Shown: piece after piece, positions 62,947 to 64,000 of the stretch | Layout: every line of letters begins with the position of its first letter | Position numbering within the stretch: position 1 is the stretch's first letter | Assembly: GCA_011526045.1 (NCBI GenBank) | Contig: WYBE01000028.1 | Coordinates: 82,150-146,149 of the forward strand | Direction: 5' to 3' | DNA from: Nevskiales bacterium | GTDB lineage: Bacteria > Pseudomonadota > Gammaproteobacteria > Steroidobacterales > GCA-2729495 | DNA length: 64,000 bases | Made by a program: the position numbers and the translations under genes | The notes under the pieces: model-generated | Told to the model about the DNA's origin: nothing | The model's database searches: none | What the model saw: the letters and a program-made list of their open reading frames with translations, nothing else

Positions 62947-63492
62947 GTGGAGCGAGCCGCGCGCACGCTTATCCGGGCGTTCAATCTACTGGCTCGCCAC
63001 GGAGGGGGCGGCTTGATTGGGCAGGATCCCCTTCACGCATTGGCGGGTGAAACTATGATGCTGCGACCAGCGCCGTCATGGGGAGCGGCGGGGCGGGACA
63101 GGTTCGTCGTCATGGGCCGGCTCGATACCGACAGCGGCTCTGTCTACTGCTTCGAAATCTCTCGCCGGCGAAAGACCGAGAGCATCAGTCTGGGCCTAGC
63201 CGAGCAACGACTTCAGCGTCACGAGGAGCCAGAGCAGACTGGCCAAACTGACCGCACCGGCGATCAAGCCGAGGCAGGTCAACGAGCCCGGCCGACTGGC
63301 CGGGCCCGTAGGTTTGTGGTCGGCCGATCTCGCGCTTCCGAACGTCGCCGCGGAAATGAGCCTCCAGGTGCTCGCCTACAATCTACAGCGCACCATCGCC
63401 ATTCTTGGGGTCCGGCCGATGATCGCGGCGATCCAGGGGTGAGCGGCGCGGCTCGACTCCGCCCAAAAGACCTGCGTCGACGACGTGCATGA
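62947..63492 (+). CDS. Hypothetical ORF, possibly disrupted
   Basis: From a GTG nine bases after the DUF2293-like gene, the frame encodes RAARTLIRAFNLLARHGG..RDRFVVMGRLDTDSGSVYCFEISRRRK, which looks protein-like up to about 63200. Beyond that, coding character moves to another frame (the transposase remnant), so the true gene is probably truncated by an insertion. Family not recognised. Confidence 0.25.
   Translation: MERAARTLIRAFNLLARHGGGGLIGQDPLHALAGETMMLRPAPSWGAAGRDRFVVMGRLDTDSGSVYCFEISRRRKTESISLGLAEQRLQRHEEPEQTGQTDRTGDQAEAGQRARPTGRARRFVVGRSRASERRRGNEPPGARLQSTAHHRHSWGPADDRGDPGVSGAARLRPKDLRRRRA
63311..63442 (+). pseudogene. Transposase C-terminal remnant (IS1182/ISL-like)
   Basis: The frame ending at the TGA of 63442 reads GLWSADLALPNVAAEMSLQV then LAYNLQRTIAILGVRPMIAA. 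The segment resembles the C-terminus of IS1182-like transposases ('..vrtEMsLhVLAYNlkRvinILG..'). Upstream in the same frame the match fades and a stop occurs at 63197, so only the end of the gene remains. No catalytic residues are left. Confidence 0.55.
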
Positions 63493-63544
63493 AGCTGCAC
63501 GCTATTGCCGCGCAATCATTGCGGAACTCGCTCCAGCAGCCGAG

Positions 63545-63658
63545 CGCACCCGAGGCGGTCTCCTCAAAGATGCGCTCACATCCTGCCTTGCTCAGCGCAT
63601 CGAGTTGCAGCGCGTGGGTCTGATCACGTGTCGAGACCCTGGCGTACCCCACCAACAT
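63545..63658 (-). pseudogene. Truncated serine recombinase (resolvase) N-terminus
   Basis: The first 38 codons give MLVGYARVSTRDQTHALQLD then ALSKAGCERIFEETASGA, a textbook Tn3-type resolvase/invertase start with the catalytic Ser in YARVST. The homology stops abruptly near 63545; the frame runs on to 63383 with unrelated sequence. The catalytic Arg region and DNA-binding domain are missing, so it cannot be active. Confidence 0.82.
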
Positions 63659-63667
63659 GCCGTTCCC

Positions 63668-63790
63668 CTCTCAAAACACTTAGAAACATAGATCGGTGAG
63701 AGACGGGAAGCGAGGGACAGTTTTGAGAGATCTTAGATCTTCAGCAGACTGCTGTCTTTTGCATCTCTCATAAACGGATGTTTTTGAGAG
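63668..63790. repeat. Res-like cluster of TGAGAG motifs upstream of the resolvase remnant
   Basis: Five TGAGAG/CTCTCA words lie in 123 bases: CTCTCA at 63668, TGAGAG at 63697 and 63724, CTCTCA at 63765, TGAGAG at 63785. The last two form an inverted pair with a 14-base spacer. The segment is clearly more AT-rich than its surroundings and lies just upstream of the resolvase start, where Tn3-family res sites are found. Confidence 0.5.
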
Positions 63791-63955
63791 AACTATCTTC
63801 GGCCTTCACACGCACGAAAGGCGGCGAAGCTCCGCCGTTAATCCGTCCGCCGGAGATCTCGCCCAGGCAGGCCGAAGGCCGAGCAAGCCTGACAGGCCCG
63901 AAAAGCCCGGCACGGGCGTCGGCGGCGATGACGGCGGCGGCATTATCCAGGGTTG

Positions 63956-64000
63956 ATGATGGAAGTGGAGGATATCGACAACCTCTCGCGCAACCAAGAC
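63956..64000 (+). CDS. Possible start of a gene cut by the window edge
   Basis: An ATG-ATG pair overlapping a TGA (TGATGATG) opens a frame reading MMEVEDIDNLSRNQD up to the last base. The preceding frame (about 60 codons, Gly/Pro/Arg-rich, ending GVGGDDGGGIIQG) lacks a visible start codon. Too short to identify. Confidence 0.25.
   Translation, partial: MMEVEDIDNLSRNQD

Noticed and set aside
63806..63997. Minus-strand ORF with Pro/Ser-rich product at the right edge
   Set aside because: Compositionally odd, opposite another open frame, no recognisable domain and no ribosome-binding site.

Overview
The window is high-GC bacterial chromosome, by eye well above 60% GC, and most likely comes from a gammaproteobacterium of the broad Xanthomonadales/Nevskiales/Steroidobacterales kind. 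The evidence is the hslVU and ubiE-ubiJ-ubiB linkage, a ubiquinone pathway, an MSHA-type pilus cluster, a WbpV/WbpL/WbpM-type O-antigen end, and REP sequences of the 'GTAGGAGCGGC...' type common in Pseudomonas and Xanthomonas relatives. I saw no rRNA or tRNA gene and no CRISPR array.

Layout. 1-5.6 kb (+): the end of a Cys-Arg-Gln repeat protein, the HslVU protease, and the ubiquinone genes ubiE, ubiJ and ubiB. 5.6-12.5 kb (-): a complete tryptophan operon trpL-E-G-D-C-F-B-A. It is preceded by a promoter, a leader peptide with tandem Trp codons and a terminator, which together form an attenuator. A REP element sits at the trpC/trpF junction. 12.6-17.8 kb (-): two tandem SLC13-type transporters and a protein that looks like a ribonucleotide reductase large subunit stripped of its catalytic motifs. 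18-22.5 kb (+): PEP carboxylase, a D-2-hydroxyacid dehydrogenase and a membrane protein. 22.7-34.4 kb (-): an 11.6-kb MSHA-type pilus operon with secretin, TPR protein, c-di-GMP-type ATPase, platform protein, PilM/N-, PilO- and PilP-like proteins, a PilX-like protein and two prepilins, closed by a strong terminator. 35-39 kb: a VOC protein, acetyl-CoA synthetase, a REP array and a fructosamine-kinase-family protein.

39.1-60.4 kb is a surface polysaccharide locus: a large six-SLBB export protein, Wzz-, Wzx- and Wzy-like proteins, four glycosyltransferases, three methyltransferases, an asparagine-synthetase-like amidotransferase, and the WbpV/WbpL/WbpM-like lipid-linked sugar initiation set. 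A Wzi-like outer-membrane protein follows on the opposite strand. The middle of this locus has softer GC and looser codon use than the flanks, as is usual for exchanged O-antigen genes. Together the genes suggest Wzx/Wzy-dependent synthesis started on undecaprenyl phosphate with a 6-deoxy-HexNAc such as QuiNAc or FucNAc.

60.5-64 kb: REP sequences on both sides of a stand-alone 5'-3' exonuclease, including a six-copy tandem array with an exact 55-bp period. After that comes a patchy accessory tail: a small antitoxin-like ORF, a DUF2293-like gene, a transposase C-terminal remnant, a truncated serine resolvase and a res-like cluster of TGAGAG motifs.

Items most worth a second look are the apparently leaderless trp attenuator, the catalytically empty RNR-like protein, the REP at the trpF start, the 55-bp REP array and the recombinase debris at the right edge.
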